DNA from: an uncultured Eisenbergiella sp.
GTDB taxonomy: Bacteria > Bacillota > Clostridia > Lachnospirales > Lachnospiraceae
Assembly (NCBI GenBank): GCA_947627215.1
Contig: CANQVD010000009.1
Coordinates: 45,490 to 109,489, forward strand
Direction: 5' to 3'
DNA length: 64,000 nucleotides
The notes beneath the pieces were generated by a model. That model saw only the letters and a program-made list of their open reading frames with translations, had not been told where the DNA came from and ran no database searches. A program made the position numbers and the translations under genes. Below, piece by piece: positions 18,121-24,744 of the stretch (the stretch's first letter is position 1; every line of letters starts with the position of its first letter).

Positions 18121-18816
18121 TCAGGTCCTGGGAGACTTCGCCGCGTCCGCGGGGATGCTGGTAAGCTGCGCGCCCTTCGTCACGAGGAACGTCACGTTCA
18201 CCGCGCCGCCGAAAGCGGGAAGCGCGATGGCAATGGCGCCGTTGATGATGACCACGGGCACCGCCACCCATGTGCCGTCCGCCCTCTGGTACAACGCCTG
18301 CACGGTCTCGTTGGCCGCCAGTGTCCTGCCGCCCAGGATCTCATCCAGCACGAACGCCGTCGAGATGGACCCGTTCTGCGACACAGTCTCACCGGCCGCG
18401 GTCTGCAGGCCGATGGACATGCTGCTGACGATATTCAGCGCGCCGGTGGAATCCGTCAGGGACAGGCCGCTGACGCCGGTAAAGTTCACGACCTTCATCT
18501 GAGGGGAGGCAAGAGCCGCCACCAGAGAGGCCGCCTGCGCCTGTGCCTGTGCAGCGCTTAAGGGCTGGGATACGATGGCTACTGCCGCCGCGTCCACAAC
18601 CTGCCCGCTCGCGGTGGTAAACACCGTGCCGGGAAGCGTCGCGCTGTTTTCAGCCGGAACAGTCTGTGCCGGCCCCGCCTCGGTACTGCTGATGCTGGGG
18701 CTGATGACAACCTGATTCATTTCTCCCTTCGTGATCGAAGGGCTTGGCGATGCCATAGCCGTCATGCCGGAAAATGCGAGCATGAGGGAAAGAATCACTG
18801 CAAGTTTCTTTTTCAT
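18121..18816 (-). CDS. Secreted protein of unknown function
   Basis: I do not recognise the family. The product is about 231 residues with a clear signal peptide (MKKKLAVILSLMLAFSGMTA, cleavage probably after AMA). The mature part is rich in alanine, serine and threonine and low in cysteine, and includes SQPLSAAQAQAQAASLVAAL and a C-terminal part resembling small beta-domains of exported proteins (ADGTWVAVPVVIINGAIAIA). The ATG at 18816 is preceded by AAGGAGGGTGATTGAC, better than the GTG at 18825. Placement between LCP ligase and cpsB suggests an extracellular role in polymer attachment or matrix, which is inference. Confidence 0.75.
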   Translation of the reverse strand: MKKKLAVILSLMLAFSGMTAMASPSPSITKGEMNQVVISPSISSTEAGPAQTVPAENSATLPGTVFTTASGQVVDAAAVAIVSQPLSAAQAQAQAASLVAALASPQMKVVNFTGVSGLSLTDSTGALNIVSSMSIGLQTAAGETVSQNGSISTAFVLDEILGGRTLAANETVQALYQRADGTWVAVPVVIINGAIAIALPAFGGAVNVTFLVTKGAQLTSIPADAAKSPRT

Positions 18817-18865
18817 GTCAATCACCCTCCTTTCTTAAAAAATGATAAAAAGCTGTGTGGCTTCT

Positions 18866-18893
18866 ATATCAACAGTCAAAGAACGGCTGTCAA
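18866..18893 (-). promoter_or_regulatory. Possible internal promoter upstream of the secreted-protein gene
   Basis: On the minus strand TTGACA (18888-18893) is followed after 16 bases by TGATAT (18866-18871), about 50 bp upstream of the start at 18816. The -35 matches consensus; the -10 is poor. If real, it would let the capsule genes from 18.8 kb down be transcribed independently of the upstream inversion switch. Confidence 0.3.
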
Positions 18894-18985
18894 TATCTGG
18901 CAAAACACCTTCCCCTGATCCGCCGGGTCTTCGTGGATCCGACAGGGACCGCGGGAAGTGGATATCCGGTCCTTCCATGCAGGTT

Positions 18986-20257
18986 TCACAATTCTTTATA
19001 AAAGACCCTCAGGATCAGTTCATACAGCGCCGTCTCATCCGGATAAAACTCTTCAAAGATCTCTCCCATCTTCACCTCTCCCTGAAGCGAATAGACGTCA
19101 TCCTGAGAGAAGCTGCAGTCCAGGGCCTCCCCCGCCAGATAGACCGCCTCCTCCGCGGAGATATCCGTCGTCATGTAAGGCTTTATCTGGGAATACACCT
19201 TCAGGGGGATCGTCAGGTCCTCCCGCACGGCCCTCCTGGCCTGCCCGATGAAGGCCTGCAGGTACTGCTTCTGCCGCTGGAGCCGTTCACCCGCGCTCTC
19301 GGGTATGCCGGTGTCCCGGTATCTCAGGAAAAGATACGCATCCTGTCCGTCCAGGTGGACGCGGTCTCCCGCTTTCCAGTCCGCGCTGTAGGCTTTTCCG
19401 TGGAAAACCGTCTTCGCGTTGACCGCGGACTCCGGGATCACCACATCCACGCCTCCCAACGCGTCATTGATGGCGGCGATCCCTTCCATATTTAAAGCGC
19501 AGTAGCCGTGGATGGGGAGCCCGTAGAACAGCTTTGAGACGGCATCGACTGTATTTTCACAGCTCTCCTCCAGCCCTTCCCCATAGGCGTGGGCCAGGGC
19601 GATCTGCGCCGTATCGGTTCCGGCGTACAGGCCGTTCCGGTCGTAGACGGATATCTCCGTCATCGTATCGCGCGGGATCCCGATCACGCTGATCTTCTTC
19701 TGCCCGCTGTCGAAAACGACCAGGAACAGCGCGTCCGCCTGTCCTCCCCTGTACAGATCGGAGGACGCCTCCACTTCGCCGTATCTGTCGATCCCCATAC
19801 ACAGGAAAGTGCGGATATCCTCATCATAGAGATACGTTTTCCCATGATAGCGCAGCCCGTTGGCGGGCAGGGCCTCCGCGTGGACCCCGTCGGAAGGGGC
19901 CTCTGTCTCCCCTGTCCCGTCCTGCTGCTCTGTTTCCTCAGAGGGCATGCTCAGAACGGCGTCCTTTGCCCTGGCCGCAAGGGAGTGCGCCCCATGCCAG
20001 CGGATATATCCGTACGCTCCGGCCAGCAGGACGGCGATGACCAGGATGGCGCCGCATCCGATGAAAAGGATGCGCGCGGCGTCCAGCCTGCGCCGCCTTT
20101 TTCTCTTTTTACGCGTCCGCGCTTTTCTTAAGGTCGGTTCCCCATGCGCCGCGCTGTGGGGGGCGTCTGCCGGTTTCCCGTGAGCCGCGCCGCGGGGAAC
20201 GTCCGCTTTTTTTTTCTTTACGGCCGCCAGAGTGTTCCCGTTCCTTTTCTCACCCAT
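18986..20257 (-). CDS. LytR-CpsA-Psr (LCP) family glycopolymer ligase
   Basis: Membrane-anchored phosphotransferase that attaches lipid-linked polymers to peptidoglycan. The N-terminal 55 residues are very basic and cytoplasmic (RKARTRKKRKRRRRLD), followed by one membrane helix (ILFIGCGAILVIAVLLAGAY). The extracellular LCP domain shows GGQADALFLVVFDSGQKKIS, VIGIPRDTMTEI, ALNMEGIAAINDALGGVDVV, DGQDAYLFLRYRDTGIPESA and GERLQRQKQYLQAF, including the conserved arginines that bind the pyrophosphate. The 423 residues are normal. The start overlaps the upstream sortase-like gene by eight bases, so the two are probably co-translated. Confidence 0.92.
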   Translation of the reverse strand: MGEKRNGNTLAAVKKKKADVPRGAAHGKPADAPHSAAHGEPTLRKARTRKKRKRRRRLDAARILFIGCGAILVIAVLLAGAYGYIRWHGAHSLAARAKDAVLSMPSEETEQQDGTGETEAPSDGVHAEALPANGLRYHGKTYLYDEDIRTFLCMGIDRYGEVEASSDLYRGGQADALFLVVFDSGQKKISVIGIPRDTMTEISVYDRNGLYAGTDTAQIALAHAYGEGLEESCENTVDAVSKLFYGLPIHGYCALNMEGIAAINDALGGVDVVIPESAVNAKTVFHGKAYSADWKAGDRVHLDGQDAYLFLRYRDTGIPESAGERLQRQKQYLQAFIGQARRAVREDLTIPLKVYSQIKPYMTTDISAEEAVYLAGEALDCSFSQDDVYSLQGEVKMGEIFEEFYPDETALYELILRVFYKEL

Positions 20258-21005
20258 CTGTCAGCACCGCCTGTACCAGATACCGCCTGTCGTCCTTCCC
20301 TGTCACGCCCGTCGACAGCGTGAGGATCTTATCGTCCGCCGTTACCGGGACGGATTCGTCCAGATAGGTGTCCATGCCCCGCTGTGCGAAGACATCCTTC
20401 AGATACGTGTCAAAGATCGTATAGTTCCAGAAATCGTATATTTTGATCAGATGCCTGTCGTCATACTCGTATGCCGCGAAGATCTGATATACGCGGCACG
20501 TATCCCGGGTCGTCACACGGATCTCACGGCAGCGGTCAAAGAAATCCCTGTCCTGATACTGATGCAGCCCGGCAAACCTGCCCTCCACGTTTCTCCCGTA
20601 TATGACCGTATTCGGGTCGCTGAAATCCTTTCGGTTATAGTATTCCGTATAGATGCAGCCCGACGGGTCCTCCGCCTTTTCGATATCGTGGTTCAGATAA
20701 AAAGACTCATCCTCCGGGGACTGCAGCAGCGGGAAGCTCAGATCCGTACCCGTGATCTCCAGCCAGGCGTAAACATCCGGGTTGTACGACGCAAGCTCCG
20801 CAAGGGCCTCCTGTTTATCGCCGCCGTTTCGCGCCTCTTCCAGAATGTCCCCGGCCGTTCGCACGGGCGCCGTTTCCGTCTCCGGCACTGTCGGTCCCTC
20901 ATCGGGTGCGCTCCCCCCGGTCCCGCAGGAGGACAGACACATGCACAGGAAAAAGGCCGTGATAAGCAGCAGAATATACATATAATGTGATTTTCTTTTT
21001 TCCAT
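20250..21005 (-). CDS. Class B sortase-like lipoprotein lacking the catalytic His and Cys
   Basis: First gene of the capsule operon, 251 residues. The start at 21005 follows GGAGTAAACGAT; the longer frame runs into the leader and is rejected. The N-terminus has a hydrophobic stretch ending in LSSC (Cys27), a lipoprotein signal rather than the usual uncleaved anchor. The rest is a SrtB-type domain: NPDVYAWLEITGTDLSFPLL, FYLNHDIEKAEDPSGCIYTE, DPNTVIYGRN, YQDRDFFDR and KILTLSTGVTGKDDRRYLVQ. In active class B sortases the corresponding positions read YGHN and LSTC. Here His is Arg138 (AGA, 20592-20594) and Cys is Gly233 (GGC, 20307-20309), while the C-terminal arginine is kept. It is therefore predicted to be inactive as a transpeptidase. 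Confidence 0.85.
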   Translation of the reverse strand: MEKRKSHYMYILLLITAFFLCMCLSSCGTGGSAPDEGPTVPETETAPVRTAGDILEEARNGGDKQEALAELASYNPDVYAWLEITGTDLSFPLLQSPEDESFYLNHDIEKAEDPSGCIYTEYYNRKDFSDPNTVIYGRNVEGRFAGLHQYQDRDFFDRCREIRVTTRDTCRVYQIFAAYEYDDRHLIKIYDFWNYTIFDTYLKDVFAQRGMDTYLDESVPVTADDKILTLSTGVTGKDDRRYLVQAVLTDG

Positions 21006-21169
21006 ATCGTTTACTCCATCGCTTCTTTTCGGCAGCGCTTTCCCACAGGATTGTGCACTTCGCCATCTGGGGCCTCCTGTGCCGCTGCTGTGGGCATCGC
21101 CTCCGAATAAAATCAGCGCATCCATCCGACAATACCTGATGGGCAGGCTTCCCAACTGGAGATTCACTT
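21006..21169 (-). promoter_or_regulatory. Leader region of the capsule operon, no own promoter seen
   Basis: About 165 bp separate the left inverted repeat of the switch from the first operon gene. I find no convincing -35/-10 pair on the minus strand here. The sequence contains GGAGGCGATGCCCACAGC and CACAGGAGGCCCC on the minus strand, which look like ribosome-binding-site-like strings without a following gene. The leader would be transcribed from a promoter on the invertible segment when that segment is flipped. Confidence 0.4.
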
Positions 21170-21194
21170 TTCGCAGAGTTGAATACTCTGTGAA
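21170..21194 (+). repeat. Left inverted repeat of the switch
   Basis: Twenty-five bases, identical to the reverse complement of 22700-22724. The centre is itself a palindrome-like core, CAGAGTTGAATACTCTG, as expected for binding two recombinase protomers around a short spacer. Identity stops exactly at both edges: the left copy is flanked by CACTT and AAATCC, and the right copy read in the same sense by CTGTC and GATAAA. Confidence 0.9.
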
Positions 21195-21234
21195 AAATCC
21201 AAAGCGATATTGAATTTATGAGAATAAATTCGGC

Positions 21235-21259
21235 GAAAACGCCGCATAAAGGCGTTTTC
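21235..21259 (-). terminator. Terminator hairpin after the recombinase gene
   Basis: GAAAACGCC (21235-21243) pairs perfectly with GGCGTTTTC (21251-21259) around a seven-base loop. It lies between the recombinase stop and the left inverted repeat, on the recombinase side, so recombinase transcripts would end before reaching the capsule operon. The run of A and T on both sides makes it potentially bidirectional. Confidence 0.7.
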
Positions 21260-21328
21260 CCGTATTCTGATACGGGTGTGCGTCTTATGGGAGCTGCCGG
21301 AACGACTGCGGATTTTGACTGCTATAAA

Positions 21329-22447
21329 TCAGATGTGAAGAAGAGGAAGCTTATTCATGTTGGCTCTTTTTAATTCCAAAGAAGAATGCACATAGCGGTC
21401 AAGCGTGATCGAAGTGTTTGCATGGCCGAGAACCTCGCTGAGGCTTTTCAGCTCAAAACCGGCTTCCACGCACCTTGTTGCGAAGGAATGCCGGAGCGTA
21501 TGGAAATGAACCTCCTCCATACCGCATTCACGGGTGTACTTCTCCAGCCGGTACTGCAGCGTCCTTGGGTCCATCGCCTCCTGCGTCCCTGTTAAAACAT
21601 AGGCCGCCGGATCCTTTTTCATCATTTTGCCGCAGAGCTCTGTCACTTCATCCGACATGGGAATGATTCTGCAGGAGGTGTCGCTTTTCGGGTTTCCTAC
21701 CCATATCCTCGTTTTTGTTCCGGCCTCCTGATCCGTATTTTTTAACCGCTGCATGGTTTCACGGATCCTGATTGTCCGCTCTCTGACAGATACGTTTTCC
21801 CATCTGAGAGCGCAGAGCTCGCCCAATCTCATTCCCGTAAACAGCGCCAGAAGAATCCCAAAGCGGCAGTCGTCCATTTCGGACAAAAGATAGGAAGTCA
21901 GCCGCCTCTGCTCGTCCAGGGTCAGGACCCGCATTTCCTTCCGGTCCATTTTGGGATAGTGAAATTCCGGGATCGGAAGCAGCCCCGGAAACTGCTTCGC
22001 CGTATGGTTTATGACCGCGCACAGTACGATCATAATGTCCTTTACCGTTTTAGGTGCGAGGCCGTCCATGTCTGCCAGCTCCCATTTGAAATCCTCGACC
22101 GTCTTTGTATCCAGGGCGGTCGGAATATATTTTCCAAGCCTGGGCTTCACATGCTTCTCCAGAATTGAGCTGTATTTTACATAGGTAGATTCCCGTATTT
22201 CGCTCCTGCGCAAAGCGAGCCATTCATCACAGAAGAAAGAAAACTGCCTCCGTTCACGGGGCAGTTGCTGCGGCGTCTGGCTCTGCAAGCCCATCTTCGC
22301 TTTCATCACCTTGTCCTTTGCCTCCCGATAGGTTTTTCCATAACAAAAACCGTATATGATTTTCCCGGACAACTCGTGTCCTCTGATATAGCGGGCCTCC
22401 CACCTGCCGTCTTTCCTTTTAAAGATATTTTCGCCTTTCCTGGCCAT
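21329..22447 (-). CDS. Tyrosine recombinase/integrase of the inversion switch
   Basis: Site-specific recombinase of 372 residues. The N-terminus has an arm-type DNA-binding segment (FKRKDGRWEARYIRG), then a SAM-like core-binding domain near residues 68-160, then the catalytic domain. The catalytic set is complete: Arg207 in FTGMRLGELCALRW, Lys254 in NPKSDTSCR, His316 and Arg319 in HTLRHSFATR, His342 in LGHAN and the nucleophile Tyr352 in LDRYVHSS. GGAGGG precedes the start. No excisionase, relaxase or phage gene lies beside it, and it is enclosed by inverted repeats, so it most likely inverts its own segment rather than moving an island. Insertion into unlinked sites cannot be excluded. Confidence 0.92.
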   Translation of the reverse strand: MARKGENIFKRKDGRWEARYIRGHELSGKIIYGFCYGKTYREAKDKVMKAKMGLQSQTPQQLPRERRQFSFFCDEWLALRRSEIRESTYVKYSSILEKHVKPRLGKYIPTALDTKTVEDFKWELADMDGLAPKTVKDIMIVLCAVINHTAKQFPGLLPIPEFHYPKMDRKEMRVLTLDEQRRLTSYLLSEMDDCRFGILLALFTGMRLGELCALRWENVSVRERTIRIRETMQRLKNTDQEAGTKTRIWVGNPKSDTSCRIIPMSDEVTELCGKMMKKDPAAYVLTGTQEAMDPRTLQYRLEKYTRECGMEEVHFHTLRHSFATRCVEAGFELKSLSEVLGHANTSITLDRYVHSSLELKRANMNKLPLLHI

Positions 22448-22485
22448 AAAAATCCCTCCTTGAGTCTTAACAATTTTCAGAATAG

Positions 22486-22514
22486 ATTATACTGAATCTT
22501 CGCTATCTTTCAGA
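22486..22514 (-). promoter_or_regulatory. Promoter of the recombinase gene
   Basis: On the minus strand a perfect TATAAT (22486-22491) lies about 40 bp upstream of the recombinase start, with a weak TCTGAA (22509-22514) 17 bases before it. This lets the recombinase be expressed in both orientations of the segment. Confidence 0.55.
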
Positions 22515-22644
22515 CTGTTTATTTGACTGCGAATAGCCTCCTGTGCACGTCCGAAAAACGGCTCCTTATGTCAAACACGAACACCGCAGCAGCTTTTTTT
22601 TGTCAAAAAATGACGAAGAATCATAAAATATTTGCATTTTACTA

Positions 22645-22673
22645 TTGCTAGACTCGGATTTTCATGCTAAGAT
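22645..22673 (+). promoter_or_regulatory. Outward-facing promoter inside the invertible segment
   Basis: TTGCTA (22645-22650), a 17-base spacer, and TAAGAT (22668-22673) preceded by TG one base away (extended -10). It points right, out of the segment through the inverted repeat at 22700, and would start transcription near 22680. In the present orientation it reads into the terminator at 22748. After inversion it would read left into the capsule operon. It was found by eye only, but spacing and -10 are good. Confidence 0.6.
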
Positions 22674-22699
22674 AACATTTGTTATGTACTGCATTTATC

Positions 22700-22724
22700 T
22701 TCACAGAGTATTCAACTCTGCGAA
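22700..22724 (-). repeat. Right inverted repeat of the switch
   Basis: Exact reverse complement of 21170-21194 over 25 bases. It lies about 20 bases downstream of the predicted start of the outward promoter and 23 bases before a strong intrinsic terminator. Confidence 0.9.
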
Positions 22725-22747
22725 GACAGGAAAACGATCATGTTTAG

Positions 22748-22787
22748 ACCCATATCTGCATCATTGCGACGCAGGTATGGGTTTTTT
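22748..22787 (+). terminator. Intrinsic terminator just outside the switch
   Basis: ACCCATA (22748-22754) pairs with TATGGGT (22776-22782), extended inward by CTGC/GCAG, and is followed by a run of six T. It faces transcripts that leave the invertible segment rightwards, so in the present orientation the outward promoter would produce only a short RNA. It would also insulate the XRE gene. Confidence 0.8.
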
Positions 22788-22869
22788 CGTGACGGAACGA
22801 GAAGAAATCAATTCTTTCATACGCCTGTCATTATATCGTGTATTGTGGATTTAAGTCAACATTATACGA

Positions 22870-22898
22870 TTAATATATTCTCATTCTGTGGATATAAT
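22870..22898 (+). promoter_or_regulatory. Promoter of the XRE regulator gene
   Basis: TTAATA (22870-22875), 17 bases, then TATAAT (22893-22898), about 28 bp before the start codon at 22926. The -10 is perfect and the -35 matches four of six. It lies beyond the terminator at 22748-22787, so the regulator has its own expression. Confidence 0.55.
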
Positions 22899-22925
22899 TT
22901 AACAATAGCGGAAGGAGGGAATGTC

Positions 22926-23270
22926 ATGGAAGAGAATGAAAAATGGCTGCTGGCAGTGGGCCAGCGGATTACAGAAAGACGGAAAAAGATGGGTTGGACA
23001 CAGGAAGAGCTTGCCGACAGGGGAGATCTGACGCCGCAGTTTGTCTCCTATGCGGAATCCGGCAAACGCGGTATGCGCCCCGAAAATCTTCTTAAAATAT
23101 CCTCGGCCCTCGGTGTCAGCGCGGATTACCTGCTGACAGGTGAGATGATCGATAAAGACCTGCTCCTGCTTTCGGACAAACTGAGGAAGCTTTCGCCAGC
23201 ACAACTGCGTATTGTTGAAAATATCGTGGACGAGTGCAATGCTCTTTTCGGCGGCGGCAGCGTCCATTAG
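22926..23270 (+). CDS. XRE-family transcriptional regulator
   Basis: A 114-residue DNA-binding protein with an N-terminal helix-turn-helix: LAVGQRITERRKKMGWTQEE, LADRGDLTPQFVSYAESGKR and LLKISSALGVSADYLLTGE, the standard Cro/C1 arrangement. The C-terminal 40 residues may mediate dimerisation. The frame is open for 62 more codons upstream, but the ATG at 22926 is chosen for its AAGGAGGG site and because the HTH then starts normally. It neighbours the inversion switch and could regulate it or the capsule operon, but the sequence does not show a target. Confidence 0.88.
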   Translation: MEENEKWLLAVGQRITERRKKMGWTQEELADRGDLTPQFVSYAESGKRGMRPENLLKISSALGVSADYLLTGEMIDKDLLLLSDKLRKLSPAQLRIVENIVDECNALFGGGSVH

Positions 23271-23347
23271 AATTTTCTGCCTCCGAAACGACAGCGATAT
23301 CCCATATGTGCGGCCTGCCGTCCCAGGGGGATGGGGAAACAGGAATC

Positions 23348-23396
23348 AAAAAAGGGACATGACCGCCTGACGGCGCGCCATGTCCCTGCCTTTTTC
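23348..23396. terminator. Bidirectional terminator between XRE gene and ssb-like gene
   Basis: GGGACATG (23354-23361) pairs with CATGTCCC (23379-23386), with a GC-rich inner stem, flanked by A-rich sequence on the left and TTTTT on the right. It lies between two convergent genes and can serve both. Confidence 0.8.
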
Positions 23397-23398
23397 TC

Positions 23399-24028
23399 CT
23401 ACTCCTCCAGCAACTCCAGCTTGCTGACGGATACCTCATAGGCGATGCGCTTTTCCAACTGATCGTCCGCCAGTTTTTTCATGTATTCCCTGCTCTGGAT
23501 GCGCCCCCACACCGCGCAGTGAGCGCCCACCTCGAAGCCCCCGGCATAGCGGGCGTTCCGGCCCCAGCAGATACAGGGGATATAATCGGACTTTCCGTAG
23601 GGACGGTTCACGGCCAGCAGCACATCCGCGATCTCCCGGCCCAGCGGCGTCTTCCGGTAGACCGGTTCCTTGCAGATATAGCCGTCCAGATAGATCTGAT
23701 TGGTGCGGGAGCTTTCCTCCAGCTCCTCCACAAAAGAGATCTCCCGCGCGAAAACGGACAGGATCAGCTTGTTTTTGCGTTCCTCGTGCCGGTTGTAGGA
23801 GCGGAACTGCCCGGAAATGCTCACGTAGGCCCCCTGATAATCCTCGTCCACATCGATCAGGCGTTCCGACACCATGATCGGAATGATGTCGTAGGACTCG
23901 CTTAAGCGCGCCACCTCCACGTCCACCATGTAGAATCCTTCCCCGAAGATCTCATGGCTGAACGTGAAGCCGCTGATGATCTTTCCCATGATCACGACCT
24001 GATTGTTTTCAATTACCTTATCTGTCAT
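23399..24028 (-). CDS. Single-stranded DNA-binding protein-like (tandem OB folds)
   Basis: A 209-residue protein of a Clostridia-specific SSB-like group. Two OB-fold halves are suggested: residues 1-100 (NNQVVIMGKIISGFTFSHEI, YQGAYVSISGQFRSYN) and 105-205 (NQIYLDGYICKEPVYRKTPL, ADVLLAVNRPYGKSDYIPCI, CWGRNARYAGGFEVGAHCAV, WGRIQSREYMKK). The second half carries the usual SSB motifs; the acidic C-terminal tip of classical SSB is reduced to LELLEE. AGGGAGAAC precedes the start. It is a stand-alone gene, divergent from typA across a large palindromic repeat. The function in repair or replication is inferred from the fold. Confidence 0.8.
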   Translation of the reverse strand: MTDKVIENNQVVIMGKIISGFTFSHEIFGEGFYMVDVEVARLSESYDIIPIMVSERLIDVDEDYQGAYVSISGQFRSYNRHEERKNKLILSVFAREISFVEELEESSRTNQIYLDGYICKEPVYRKTPLGREIADVLLAVNRPYGKSDYIPCICWGRNARYAGGFEVGAHCAVWGRIQSREYMKKLADDQLEKRIAYEVSVSKLELLEE

Positions 24029-24250
24029 TTTGAAGTTCTCCCTTCTTGATACAAGAATTTTTTCGGAAATAGTTCTTTCTGCTGCTATCCCCTGTCATGT
24101 ATTATCAGTTTATGGAAAATATTGAGAAAATAGACCGCAGGAAGGGCGCGGTTTTCGGCACGCTTCGACCCGTGCCGCGCATCTGCCCCTCCCCACGCCC
24201 GCAAGCCCCCGCTTCCTGTCGAAATGAAGCGGCCGTTTCCCATACGACCA
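24029..24250. other. Gap upstream of ssb-like gene
   Basis: No gene is visible. The first 90 bases are AT-rich and should contain the promoter of the minus-strand SSB-like gene (TAATAC near 24100 on the minus strand is a candidate -10). The rest is GC-rich and may be the degenerate outer part of the palindromic repeat that follows: GCGCGGTTTTCGGCACGC near 24150 partly mirrors CTGTCGGAAAACCGTCCG near 24620. Confidence 0.4.
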
Positions 24251-24600
24251 GGTCCGTCATACCTCCGCCCTTCCCTCCGCCGCCCCTGCCCTGCCTGCCC
24301 CGCCTGCCGACCCCCGCTCCGGGGACGCGGCCGGTATCATGCCGCGGGGGGCCCTTGCCGGGGGGCATCGGAAATCCGTCAAAATCCTTTTTGGCCCGTG
24401 CAGAAAAATACGGGATGTCTGGGCGAAGTGAGTTTCCCGTATTTTTCTGCGGCTTCTGGCCGGAAAGGATTGCAGACGGATGATGCCATCCGGCACTGGG
24501 TCCCCGCGGCATGATACCGGCCGCGTCCCCGGGGCGGGAGCCGACAGGCGGGGCAGGCCGGGCGGGGCGGCAGCGGGAAGCGCGGAGGGGTGACGGGCCG
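24251..24600. repeat. Large imperfect palindromic repeat element
   Basis: Two arms of about 165 bp (24251-24415 and 24432-24600) are imperfect reverse complements around a 16-base centre. Landmarks are GGGGACGCGGCCGGTATCAT on the left against ATGATACCGGCCGCGTCCCC on the right, and AGAAAAATACGGGA against TCCCGTATTTTTCT next to the centre GCGAAGTGAG. The transcript would fold into a very long hairpin. No protein is encoded. A shorter relative with the same centre lies at 60.88-60.98 kb, so this is a dispersed repeat family. Confidence 0.75.
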
Positions 24601-24639
24601 GGGCTGTGGGGGCTGTCGGAAAACCGTCCGCATTTTTTC

Positions 24640-24668
24640 TTGCACCGCCGGAAAAAGGGTGCTATACT
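24640..24668 (+). promoter_or_regulatory. Promoter of typA
   Basis: TTGCAC (24640-24645), a 17-base spacer and TATACT (24663-24668), about 77 bp before the typA start. It matches vegetative sigma-factor consensus well. Confidence 0.7.
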
Positions 24669-24744
24669 TGTACAGGCTGACCGCAGAGCAGTTTTTTATG
24701 GTATGGGCCTGGACGCAGACGGGCCGGAATATGAGGAGTTTTTT

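Larger units (their letters stand above)
21170..22724. mobile_element. Invertible DNA segment (promoter switch with its own recombinase)
   Basis: Perfect 25-bp inverted repeats at 21170-21194 and 22700-22724 enclose a tyrosine recombinase gene, its promoter, a terminator hairpin and a second, outward-facing promoter at the right end. Inverted rather than direct repeats beside a site-specific recombinase are the hallmark of an inversion switch, as with invertible capsule promoters in Bacteroides and flagellar or cell-wall switches in Clostridioides. Flipping would place the outward promoter about 190 bp upstream of the sortase-like gene, reading into the capsule operon. In the orientation seen here it points the other way. 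The function is inferred; the repeats are seen directly. Confidence 0.8.

Noticed and set aside
18842..19495. Plus-strand frame across the secreted-protein/LCP junction
   Set aside because: It overlaps the 3' part of the LCP gene on the other strand and has no family motif.
21170..22724. Recombinase segment as an integrated mobile island with att sites
   Set aside because: The flanking repeats are inverted, not direct, no cargo or tRNA end is present, and the segment contains only the recombinase and promoters.
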